Assembly: GCA_964437365.1 (NCBI GenBank)
Contig: CAYTGM010000011.1
Coordinates: 62,001 to 126,000 of the forward strand
Origin: CAYTGM01 sp964437365
GTDB taxonomy: Bacteria; Sumerlaeota; Sumerlaeia; SLMS01
DNA: 64,000 bases
Direction of reading: 5' to 3'
Part shown: positions 54,117-62,177 of the stretch, in pieces
How the letters are laid out: every line of letters begins with the position of its first letter
How positions within the stretch are numbered: position 1 is the stretch's first letter
Notes under the pieces: model-generated
What the model was told of the DNA's origin: nothing
Databases searched by the model: none
Seen by the model: only the letters and a program-made list of their open reading frames with translations
Position numbers and translations under genes: made by a program

Positions 54117-55337
54117 TTAAACTTCGTCGAGGGCTTCGATTCCGGGAAGTTTCTTTCCTTCAAGGAATTCGAGGCTGGCGCCTCCACCGGTCGAGATATG
54201 GCTCATCTTGTTGCCAAGACCGAATTTTTTGATCGCTGCCGCGCTGTCGCCACCACCGATGATGGTGATCGCTTCCGATGCAGCAAGAGCTTCAGCTACG
54301 CCCTTGGTTCCTTTTGCAAAGTCCTCGATTTCAAAAACTCCAACAGGGCCGTTCCATACAACTGTTGCTGAAGTGGCAATTACATCCTGGAATGCCTTCA
54401 ACGTTGTTGGTCCAACGTCTACACCTTCCATGTCAGAAGGAATATCATCGATGGAGACATACTTGGTATTCGCACCAGCTTTGAAATCATCTGTTACCAG
54501 AACATCTGAAGGGAATAGTACTTTCGCTTTGGAAGACTTGAACTTTTCGAGAAGCTCTTTTGCGGTCTCGGCTGCTTCTTCTTCATAGAGTGACAGGCCG
54601 ATTTCTTTCCCCTGAACTTTGAGAAATGTATAGATCATCCCTCCGCCAAGGATCAGTGTATCAACTTTATCAAGCAGGGCTGTGATCACACCGATCTTAC
54701 TGCTGACCTTGGCTCCGCCTAGAATCGCCACTAAGGGACGCTTTGGGTCGTTCAGTGACTCTTTGAGATACTTGAGTTCTTTCTCGATGAGGTAGCCACA
54801 AGCGCAGGGTGAAAGATGCTGGGTAACGCCGCAGGTTGAAACATGATCTCGGTGTGCCGTTCCGAAAGCATCGTTCACATAGACTTCAGCGAGGGAGGCG
54901 AGCTCTTTTGCGAAGGCTTCGCGCTCGTCGGAAAACTTGCCTGTTTCCTTGTTGGGCTTTTCGTCTTCTTCTTTGTGAAAGCGCACGTTCTCGAGGAGCA
55001 GGACGTCTCCATCATTCAACGCATCCACATCTTTCTTTACTTCAGGCCCAACACAATCACTTGCGAGCTTAACATTTTTGGAAAGTAGCTCTGAAAGGCG
55101 CTTTGCAACAGGCTTGAGGCTCATTTCCGGAACAACTGAGCCCTTGGGGCGTCCCAGGTGTGAGGCGAGGATAACTTTAGCTCCTTTATCGATCAGTTCC
55201 TTGATCGTTGGAAGACTCTCGGTGATACGAGCGTCATCTGTAATGTTCAGTTTGTCGTCGAGAGGGACGTTGAAATCGCATCGAACCAGGACGCGCTTCC
55301 CTTTTACATCAATGTCTTTGACTGATAATTTAGCCAC
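54117..55337 (-). CDS. pgk: Phosphoglycerate kinase
   Basis: 406 residues. Family signatures run the length of the protein: VLVRCDFNVPLDD near the N-terminus, SHLGRPKG, YVNDAFGTAHRDH, ILGGAKVSSKI, and near the end GGGDSAAAIKKFG and HISTGGGASLEFLEGKKLPG. It makes ATP from 1,3-bisphosphoglycerate in glycolysis. The GTG start at 55337 lies 8 bases after GGAG. Usually next to gapA or tpiA; here it stands apart, upstream of its terminator and downstream of uvrC on the same strand. Confidence 0.97.
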   Translation of the reverse strand: MAKLSVKDIDVKGKRVLVRCDFNVPLDDKLNITDDARITESLPTIKELIDKGAKVILASHLGRPKGSVVPEMSLKPVAKRLSELLSKNVKLASDCVGPEVKKDVDALNDGDVLLLENVRFHKEEDEKPNKETGKFSDEREAFAKELASLAEVYVNDAFGTAHRDHVSTCGVTQHLSPCACGYLIEKELKYLKESLNDPKRPLVAILGGAKVSSKIGVITALLDKVDTLILGGGMIYTFLKVQGKEIGLSLYEEEAAETAKELLEKFKSSKAKVLFPSDVLVTDDFKAGANTKYVSIDDIPSDMEGVDVGPTTLKAFQDVIATSATVVWNGPVGVFEIEDFAKGTKGVAEALAASEAITIIGGGDSAAAIKKFGLGNKMSHISTGGGASLEFLEGKKLPGIEALDEV

Positions 55338-55446
55338 GATATGTACTCCATTTTATGGAATGAATACTTTCCTCAAGCTGCAATCAACTTGAGGGCGCAT
55401 TGATGGGGTGGGCTGAAAAAGTGGTCAATAGATGAGGGGGAGTTTG

Positions 55447-57369
55447 CTACGATTCTGGAGGTTCATCGGCAGGTATGTTTTTATCTGCTGAGTCCTCGAC
55501 TTCGCCTTTAGACAGGGAGTTCTCATGGAGGTACTGAAAGACATTTCGTGCAGTTTCCTTGGGGATACCGGGAACTTCTTCGATCTGTTCAAGCGAGGCC
55601 TTTCGCAACCGGGCAAGACTTCTAAAATGCGATAAAAGGATTTTTCGCCTTTTCTCGCCAACGCCAGGGATATCCTCGAGTCCGCTTCTGAGGCTTGAGC
55701 GGGATCGAAGAGAACGGTGATAGGTGATGCCAAAGCGATGGGCTTCATCACGAATCTGCGTAAGAATAAAGAGCGCCGGGTCTGACTGATCGAAGCGGAT
55801 GGGAAGCTTCCTGTTCGGGAGAAAAACGCGTTCTTCTGTTCGGTACTTTTCTCCGTCTGCTGCCTGCTCTTTCCATCGGGCCTTCGCAAGTCCACAAAGA
55901 GGAACTTTTCCCAGCAACTCCAATTCTCGGAAGACTTCAACAGCGATGTTCAATTGTCCTTTTCCACCATCAATAACAACCAGGTCGGGGAGTGTCTGCT
56001 CCTCTTTGATTGCTCGTGAATAGCGTCGCGTGAGGACTTCTTTCATCGAGGCGAAATCATTCTGCCCATCAACGGAACGGACCCGAAAACGTCTATACCC
56101 GTTTTTGTCCGGTTTTCCATCCCGGAAAAAAGTCATGGAGCCGACGACAAAGGAACCCTGCAGGTTACTGATATCGAAACACTCGATAAGGCGTGGAAGC
56201 TCTGGAAGCCTGAGCTTTTTCTGCAGGTTTTCAAGAATTTCTATCTGTTGTTTTTCTCCTGCCAGTCGACGTTCAAATTCTTGCTCTGCATTTCTCTGAG
56301 CCATTTTGACAAGAGAAAGTTTATCGCCACGTTGAGGAATCAGAAGTGCAACCTGGTTGCCTCGCAATTCGGAGAGCAGCCGTGTATAGAGGTCCTTGTC
56401 TGAAGGCAAAATAGGAAGAACAATTTCCTTTGGAACATCGTTGCTCGCAACGTAGACCTGACTCAGAAATTCGTCCAGAAGTGAATCGTCGGGCAGGCCA
56501 GTGTCTTTGTGATGGTAAAAGTTCGAATCAACCAGGTTCCCATCTCTGAACTGTAGAATAGAGAAGACGACATTTCCACTCCTCCTGACATTTGCAATAA
56601 CATCGCGGTCGAATTCCTTGTGGCTGACAACCTGCTCTTTTTCTATCGTTTTCTCGATCGCCTGGATTTTGTCTCGTACTGAAGCGGCTTTTTCGAACTG
56701 AAGATCCTCACTATATTCCTGCATCTTCTCGCGCAAGAGATTCACCACTTCTTCCCTTTTACCCTCAAAGAAGAGCATGGTTTCATTTACATATTGCTGA
56801 TAGGTTTCCTGGTCGACAAGGTCAACACAGGGCGCACAGCAGCGATCAATCTGGTGAAGAATACAAGGACGCGAGCGGTTCTTCAAGACGTGGTCGGGGC
56901 ATGATCTTAACGGAAACAGCTTCTGGATGAAGCGCATCGTTTCTTTGACAGACTTGCTGCTGGAAAAAGGGCCAAAGTACTTCGCCTTATCTCCCTCTCT
57001 CTTTTTCCTGATGCGATGTATACGTGGCCACTCGTGGTGAGTGTCCAATCGAAGAGATATATACGTCTTGTCGTCACGGAGGCGAATATTATATCGTGGC
57101 TGATGCTTCTTGATAAGAAGGTTCTCAAGAAGAAGAGCTTCTTTCTCGGTTTCCGTGGTGATCGCTTCGATGTCTGCAACTTTATTGCGCAGGAATTGAA
57201 CGCTATAGCGCTGATCGCCGCTGTCACGAAAGTAGCTCCTGACACGAGTCCTGAGATTCACTGCCTTGCCAACATAGATAACTTTCCCTTTAGAGTCTTT
57301 CATGATGTAGACTCCAGCTGTTACAGGCAGGCGTTCAATAATATCTTCGATATTTGATTCTGCAGTCAT
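55447..57369 (-). CDS. uvrC: UvrABC excinuclease subunit C
   Basis: 640 residues. A GIY-YIG nuclease domain opens the protein (LPVTAGVYIMKDSKGKVIYVG, about 14-34), a UVR motif lies near 205-240, the RNase H-like C-terminal nuclease region includes CFDISNLQGSFVVGSM and VVIDGGKGQLN, and helix-hairpin-helix repeats end it (LEDIPGVGEKRRKILL). It makes the incisions in nucleotide excision repair. Full-length, all domains present. Riboflavin synthase lies 37 bases upstream on the same strand. Confidence 0.96.
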   Translation of the reverse strand: MTAESNIEDIIERLPVTAGVYIMKDSKGKVIYVGKAVNLRTRVRSYFRDSGDQRYSVQFLRNKVADIEAITTETEKEALLLENLLIKKHQPRYNIRLRDDKTYISLRLDTHHEWPRIHRIRKKREGDKAKYFGPFSSSKSVKETMRFIQKLFPLRSCPDHVLKNRSRPCILHQIDRCCAPCVDLVDQETYQQYVNETMLFFEGKREEVVNLLREKMQEYSEDLQFEKAASVRDKIQAIEKTIEKEQVVSHKEFDRDVIANVRRSGNVVFSILQFRDGNLVDSNFYHHKDTGLPDDSLLDEFLSQVYVASNDVPKEIVLPILPSDKDLYTRLLSELRGNQVALLIPQRGDKLSLVKMAQRNAEQEFERRLAGEKQQIEILENLQKKLRLPELPRLIECFDISNLQGSFVVGSMTFFRDGKPDKNGYRRFRVRSVDGQNDFASMKEVLTRRYSRAIKEEQTLPDLVVIDGGKGQLNIAVEVFRELELLGKVPLCGLAKARWKEQAADGEKYRTEERVFLPNRKLPIRFDQSDPALFILTQIRDEAHRFGITYHRSLRSRSSLRSGLEDIPGVGEKRRKILLSHFRSLARLRKASLEQIEEVPGIPKETARNVFQYLHENSLSKGEVEDSADKNIPADEPPES

Positions 57370-57406
57370 GCGCGTATCAAAATTAATCTAAAGGAAGTTG
57401 TGATGG

Positions 57407-58066
57407 TTACTGTCCCCAGCCTTCGTTCAACAGGTTGCGAAGTCGCTGATCTCTTTCGTCAAGATCAGAATTGTTCATCTGATTTTCAAGGTGTTTGATT
57501 GTATATTTACCAATCATGTCGCTCTCAAGGTTGACGCGATCGCCGGGCTTTCTGAATTGCAGGGTTGTATTCTTCCAGGTCTCAGGGATAATCCAAAGGT
57601 CAAAGCCAGTTGAGTCGAGGTCTACAATAGTCAGGCTGATTCCGTCAATGGCGACAGAACCCTTATCTATACAGTAGCGCAAAATAGTATCAGGAGCGTT
57701 AACCCTCACGCGCCACGAGTTATCGATCTCTTCTGCCACTTCGAATGTGCCTGTTGCATCGACGTGTCCGCTGACGAAATGACCTCCCAGCCGCGTCGTT
57801 GGAAGAAGCGCTCTCTCGAGGTTGACAGCGTCACCTGTTTGGCGGTCCCCGAGGGTGGTTTTCTTCATCGTTTCCGGCGAAGCATACAGCGAGAACGAGC
57901 TCTCATCGAAGGATTCGACGGTCAGACAACAACCATCAACGGAGATTGAATCACCAATTTTGATGCCTTCGAGAATGAGAGACGCCTGGATTTCAAGGCG
58001 AATACTGTCTCCCATGGGGGTGACGCTGGTGATCGCTCCAACTTCCTCGATGAGTCCGGTAAACAT
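57407..58066 (-). CDS. ribE: Riboflavin synthase alpha chain
   Basis: 219 residues with the classic MFTGLIEEVG start and two lumazine-binding beta-barrel repeats, each with a GDSxxVDGxCLTV or GSVAIDGISLTIV strand. LGGHFVSGHVDATG is a family signature in the first half. It makes riboflavin from two 6,7-dimethyl-8-ribityllumazine molecules. No other rib genes are beside it, and no FMN riboswitch was recognised upstream. It is divergent from the GPP34 gene and probably co-transcribed with uvrC. Confidence 0.95.
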   Translation of the reverse strand: MFTGLIEEVGAITSVTPMGDSIRLEIQASLILEGIKIGDSISVDGCCLTVESFDESSFSLYASPETMKKTTLGDRQTGDAVNLERALLPTTRLGGHFVSGHVDATGTFEVAEEIDNSWRVRVNAPDTILRYCIDKGSVAIDGISLTIVDLDSTGFDLWIIPETWKNTTLQFRKPGDRVNLESDMIGKYTIKHLENQMNNSDLDERDQRLRNLLNEGWGQ

Positions 58067-58140
58067 AACCTGAAGAAATCTCCTTTATTTCCATCGTGAC
58101 CTGTACTACAGTGAACCAACTTGAAGGAGGTCTGAGTCTG

Positions 58141-58827
58141 ATGCCAACCAAAAGCCTTGCTGTAAACGAACTGATTATGCTCCTCGCCCTTGATGATGAA
58201 CAAGGGAAGGTTGACTGGAATGTGTCTCCCTACCTTGATTATGCGCTGGCTGGGGGGATGCTTGCGGAGCTCTCTTTGAGAAAAATGATCGAGGTGACTC
58301 CGGAAGGGGACTTGAAGCTATGCTCAGAAAAAGAAGGAGAACTAAGTTCGGGGCTTCTTAAAGAGGTTTATGCTCACTTCAGCAAAAGCGACCACCCAAA
58401 TACGGTCTCCGGGTGGGTTGCATCCGTGTCGACTCTTTCTGACCTGGATCATCGGCAGATGGAGGAACTCGTCAAAAAAGGAATTCTGAAGAAAGAGAAA
58501 GGACACTTTCTGCTGATTTTTCCCCAGACCGTCTATCCAACTCTTGATGCGACGCCGGAAAAACATGTTAAGAAAGAAATTCGTGAAGTTCTTCTCAACG
58601 GTAAAGAATGTAATACAAGACTGGCCGTTTTGATTTCGATCGCTCGTGGAGCTCATTTGCTCCAGGCATTGATGACCCAGGAAGAGATAGCCAGATGCTC
58701 TGACCGTCTGGATGAAGTCAGTGGAGGAGAGGCCATCAGTCAGGCGACCTGCGATCTTATCTCAGAAGCTGAGAGAGCTCTATACGTTGCTTCGTCTATA
58801 CCGTTCATGGGAATTTCAAGGATGTGA
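58141..58827 (+). CDS. GPP34 (Golgi phosphoprotein 3-like) family protein
   Basis: 228 residues from ATG 58141, chosen because AAGGAGG ends ten bases upstream (58124-58130); the frame also opens 15 codons earlier. The pattern fits GPP34: an N-terminal LAVNELIMLLALDDEQGK, then YALAGGMLAELSLRKMIEV, and a late VLISIARGAHLLQALM. Eukaryotic GOLPH3 binds phosphoinositides at the Golgi; bacterial members are mostly of unknown function. All-alpha and cytoplasmic. It converges with the PAS kinase gene, leaving seven bases between. Confidence 0.75.
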   Translation: MPTKSLAVNELIMLLALDDEQGKVDWNVSPYLDYALAGGMLAELSLRKMIEVTPEGDLKLCSEKEGELSSGLLKEVYAHFSKSDHPNTVSGWVASVSTLSDLDHRQMEELVKKGILKKEKGHFLLIFPQTVYPTLDATPEKHVKKEIREVLLNGKECNTRLAVLISIARGAHLLQALMTQEEIARCSDRLDEVSGGEAISQATCDLISEAERALYVASSIPFMGISRM

Positions 58828-58834
58828 TTCAACC

Positions 58835-60298
58835 TCAAAAAGAGGATGTGTCGATTCGAGAATTCATGGGAAGCCTGATTTTGAAGATGGCCCCCGTGTG
58901 GTCTGATGGTTTCGCCACAGACATTGATCCTCGATGCGCGAGGATAACCTGGTAGCAGATGGAAAGTCCCAGTCCCGTCCCTTCAGCTTTCGTTGTAAAG
59001 AAAGGGTCAAAAATTCGGTTTATATATTCTTGTGGAATTCCCGGTCCATCATCTTCAACTTCAATGAGCACGAATTCACCATCACATCTGGTCCTGAGAG
59101 TGATAGCACCTTTATTCTCCATAGCATCTGCAGAATTGAAGATCAGATTCGTCAGTACCTGGCGAAGTTGTTCTTCATCACCGTGGATGATTGCTTCCGG
59201 GCCCTCTGTTTCAAAACGGAAGTTAATCTCTGGGAAAAGTGGTTCGTAAGTGCTGAGCGTGTTTCTGACAAGCCCGGCAGGTACCAGAGAAGATGTTCTG
59301 AGTTCACGCGGACGGGCAAAGTTGAGAAAGGCCCGAACTCTTTCGTCGATGCGTTTTACTTCTTCTCGAATGAATGATGAGGCGTCTTTTTTCTCTGACT
59401 CGTTTCGTTTGGGGTTGTCTATAACATCGAGGCTGGAGGAGATGATTCCAAGCGGGTTTTTGATCTCGTGAGCGATGCCTGCAACCAGCTGTCCAAGTGA
59501 GGCCAGTTTTTCCGCCTGATGCAACTTCTCCTCAAGAACTTTGCGTTCGTGCACATCTCGGATAATTCCAATAACATACTCTGTCTCGCCACGCTTGTTC
59601 TTGATGGGTGAATAGGTGGTTTCAACCCACCGATCTTCACCGCGGGCATTTGTCAGAAGCATTTCTTCAGTCTGGTGGTCCTGCTCGCCTGCGAAAACAC
59701 CTTTTGCAGGGCAAAGGTGAGTTGCGAAGCTTTCGCCTTCTTCTGTATGGCAGTTGATAACTTCACTGCACTCGCAACCCGATTCAACAATTTCACTCGG
59801 GTTTCGACCTGTGATTTCTCCGCATGAACTGTTGAAGATCTTAACCTGTCGGTCTTTGTCGATGAGGAAGATTCCATCGGGAGTTGAGTTCAAAATTCTC
59901 TCGAACTGATCCTGGGATCGAGACACAGAAGTGATATCATCAATAATGAGAGCTCCGATGAGGGGCTCGTCCGGCAGGGGAGAGAGACAGACATGGAAGA
60001 CTCCATGTTCTTTATCGGGAAAGCTCATGACGACATCTCGGGTCACGTAAGGTTGGTGACTGTCAAAGATGCGATGGAGATCATTCAGCATCTTCTTTGC
60101 GATTTCGTCATCTTCGATGACTTCGGCCAGGAGATCCGATAGGCGTTGTTTTTTCGCGTCTTCTGCAGAGATTCCCAATTCTGAGAGCGGCTTGTTCCAG
60201 GATATTGGCTGGTAGTCCCGATTAAACAGGCAGACTCCGAGGCCAAGGGCCTCCATCGTTTCACTATCAATACCAATTCGAAGTTGTTCGACACTCAT
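58835..60298 (-). CDS. Cytoplasmic PAS-PAS sensor histidine kinase
   Basis: 487 residues with no membrane segment. Two PAS domains (about 12-115 and 125-245) precede HisKA, with His in AGIAHEIKNPLG near 277, and HATPase_c (N box NLIFNSADAME, G1 EDDGPGIP, F box DPFFTTK, G2 GTGLGLSI). The second PAS domain has a cysteine set CECSEVINC and a later LCPAKG, as in PAS domains suspected of binding metal or responding to redox. No response regulator gene is adjacent. Convergent with the GPP34 gene. Confidence 0.87.
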   Translation of the reverse strand: MSVEQLRIGIDSETMEALGLGVCLFNRDYQPISWNKPLSELGISAEDAKKQRLSDLLAEVIEDDEIAKKMLNDLHRIFDSHQPYVTRDVVMSFPDKEHGVFHVCLSPLPDEPLIGALIIDDITSVSRSQDQFERILNSTPDGIFLIDKDRQVKIFNSSCGEITGRNPSEIVESGCECSEVINCHTEEGESFATHLCPAKGVFAGEQDHQTEEMLLTNARGEDRWVETTYSPIKNKRGETEYVIGIIRDVHERKVLEEKLHQAEKLASLGQLVAGIAHEIKNPLGIISSSLDVIDNPKRNESEKKDASSFIREEVKRIDERVRAFLNFARPRELRTSSLVPAGLVRNTLSTYEPLFPEINFRFETEGPEAIIHGDEEQLRQVLTNLIFNSADAMENKGAITLRTRCDGEFVLIEVEDDGPGIPQEYINRIFDPFFTTKAEGTGLGLSICYQVILAHRGSMSVAKPSDHTGAIFKIRLPMNSRIDTSSF

Positions 60299-60371
60299 GG
60301 ATTCATGCGCTCCGTTCTGCTAGATAGAAGTTATGCAAGAATCATCCTCAATTGCAATGAATTCCCGTTGG

Positions 60372-61097
60372 CTAAGAAACGAGGTCGAGAAGGGAGCTGA
60401 CTTTCGGCAGAATATAATCAGGCCTGGGGGCCTCAGGTCTGAGTTGCTCAAGGTGTGTGGAATTATCTGTCAGCAGAACAGACCCCATGCCGACCTTTTT
60501 CGCGCCAATAACATCTCGATTATAACTGTCTCCGATATAGACAATTCTCTCTACCGGAACTTTAAACGATTCGAGAGCAATATGGAAAAGCTTTTCACTG
60601 GGCTTGATCGCACCATATTCTGAGCTGAAAATGATATGCTCAAAACAGGAGCGTATTTCAACACGCTCAAATTCTTTGAGGAAGAGCTCAGGCTCCGAGG
60701 TGATATTAGATATGATTCCAAGTTGTTTCTCGCCATGCAGTTTCTTGATTGTCTCAGCAATTTCCTGGGGAATCTGCCCTGCCTCATGGGTGGCAATTAC
60801 TTTCGCAAGAAGGTCTTTTTCACCTGTCGTGATCGCAGTGTCCTTGAGGCAGTGATCGATGTAATATCGGAGTTTAGGGTAATTGTCGAATTTTGCGGGA
60901 TCTCGATAGTCCTGGATAGCAGCGTTCCAGATGGTTGCGATGCTCTCCTGAACAGTCTCTCGGTCGAGGGCCGACCCGCCCAGCTGAGAATAGGTTGCAT
61001 AGTAGTCCTGATTGTCATCGAATCGATCGACATTGAACATCAGAGTAAGGCAAACATCAAAGATATAGACATCATAATCATTAATTAGTTCGTTCAT
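60372..61097 (-). CDS. HAD superfamily hydrolase-like protein with DxCxT motif
   Basis: 241 residues, cap class I type. Motif I reads FDVCLTLM: the nucleophile Asp is present, but the second Asp (usual general acid) is Cys. Motif II (GIISNITSE), the motif III Lys (AIKPSEKLF) and motif IV (YIGDSYNRDVIGAKKVG) are intact. In the family, phosphatases use DxDx(T/V), phosphonatases have Ala and haloacid dehalogenases Tyr at that position. A non-phosphatase reaction or low activity is possible. The gene lies after the ileS-dksA pair but beyond their terminator. Confidence 0.78.
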   Translation of the reverse strand: MNELINDYDVYIFDVCLTLMFNVDRFDDNQDYYATYSQLGGSALDRETVQESIATIWNAAIQDYRDPAKFDNYPKLRYYIDHCLKDTAITTGEKDLLAKVIATHEAGQIPQEIAETIKKLHGEKQLGIISNITSEPELFLKEFERVEIRSCFEHIIFSSEYGAIKPSEKLFHIALESFKVPVERIVYIGDSYNRDVIGAKKVGMGSVLLTDNSTHLEQLRPEAPRPDYILPKVSSLLDLVS

Positions 61098-61132
61098 GTT
61101 GGTTCCCGTGGTGGATCATAGATTATTATAAT

Positions 61133-61160
61133 GAAAATGCCCGGAAGTTATCCGGGCATG
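61133..61160 (-). terminator. Rho-independent terminator after the DksA-type gene
   Basis: ATGCCCGGA and TCCGGGCAT (61138-61146 and 61152-61160) form a perfect 9-pair stem around a 5-base loop. The minus strand continues TTTTC. It lies 33 bases after the stop at 61194 and separates this unit from the HAD gene. Confidence 0.82.
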
Positions 61161-61193
61161 TGTTACAAAGAATAAAGGGTAGGGGGTCAGAAA

Positions 61194-62177
61194 TCAACGA
61201 CGAGATTTCTTTTCCATTTCTTTTTTTAGCTCAACGCACATTCTGGCGAATGGCTTTGCACGGAGACGTTCAACAGGGATGAAGGGGCATGTTCCGCATT
61301 GTCCAGCTTCCGTATCTGCGCAAAAGTCGCACATCCCATAAGTGCCATTCTCAAGGCGGATGAGAGCTTCTGATACAGCAGCAAATCTCTCTTCTTCATA
61401 TCGACGCTGTATGAAGGTGCTTTCAAGAGCCGAACTGTCAGATGCGGCATCCGCCTGGTGACTGGAGAATGTCGCATGTGTTGTCTCGCGATTGCTGTCG
61501 GCTATATCGTCAAGCTGGCGAAGGTCTCTAAGCAGGCGTTCGCGCTCTTCCAGAAGAACTGACTTTAACTCTTTCAGCTCTTTCTTGGAGTAAGGTGCCT
61601 TTTTCTTTTTCTTCTTTTTGGGTTTTGCCGGAGCGACCTCTTTTGCCGGACGCTTCTTGGTAGAAGTTGAAAGGCCATCGCTCTTGCCCTGCTGATTTAC
61701 CTTTTTCTTCTTTCCTTCTCTTAAAGCAAGAAGCTTAGAGAGGTGCTCGCTACGAGTTTTAGTCTTCGTCGTTGATTTGCTGGTGGTTGTCTTTTCAGTA
61801 GACGAGGATTTCGTCGTTTTCTTCATTGAGGTGGATTCTTTCCTGTTTGTCGTCTTTGTCTTTGTTGCCGCAGGTTTCTTCGTTGTCTTTTGTGATGTAG
61901 CTGTTTTCGAAGTTTTCGTCGTCGCTTTCTTTTTTGGAGCTGAAGCGGAACTCACCTTTTTAACCTGAGTCTTTTTAGCAGTTTCAACTACTTTCTTTTC
62001 AGCCCCAGCTTTCTTTTTTGCGGAGGATGTTGTGCTTGAAGACTTAGTTTTCCGTGGCGCGGTCGTTTTTCTTGAAGAAGAAGCCGACTTGCTTTTCTTC
62101 TCAGATGTTCCCGCCGTGCTTGTTTTCTTTGACGTCTCTTTCTTTTTCGGAGTGGACGTCGCCTTTTTAGCTGTCAC
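61194..62177 (-). CDS. DksA/TraR-type zinc-finger protein with a long lysine-rich N-terminus
   Basis: 327 residues. The first 200 are a low-complexity Lys/Ser/Thr/Ala stretch like histone H1-type tails. Residues about 205-325 are DksA/TraR-like: a helical region (ELKSVLLEERERLLRDLRQLDDIAD) and a finger YGMCDFC...CGTCPFIPVERLRAKPFARMCVEL. The normal final CxxC is reduced to CxxE, while an extra CGTC pair is inserted after the first CxxC. DksA binds RNA polymerase in the secondary channel; the tail suggests DNA binding. GTG 62177 overlaps the ileS stop by 11 bases with AAGGAG upstream. This ileS-dksA-like order is common. Confidence 0.8.
   Translation of the reverse strand: MTAKKATSTPKKKETSKKTSTAGTSEKKSKSASSSRKTTAPRKTKSSSTTSSAKKKAGAEKKVVETAKKTQVKKVSSASAPKKKATTKTSKTATSQKTTKKPAATKTKTTNRKESTSMKKTTKSSSTEKTTTSKSTTKTKTRSEHLSKLLALREGKKKKVNQQGKSDGLSTSTKKRPAKEVAPAKPKKKKKKKAPYSKKELKELKSVLLEERERLLRDLRQLDDIADSNRETTHATFSSHQADAASDSSALESTFIQRRYEEERFAAVSEALIRLENGTYGMCDFCADTEAGQCGTCPFIPVERLRAKPFARMCVELKKEMEKKSRR

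Noticed and set aside
55425..55940. 171-codon frame overlapping uvrC
   Set aside because: Out-of-frame shadow on the same strand; the uvrC frame carries the conserved C-terminal domains.
57370..58140. FMN riboswitch linked to riboflavin synthase
   Set aside because: The divergent region is only about 75 bases and lacks the RFN-element conserved blocks.
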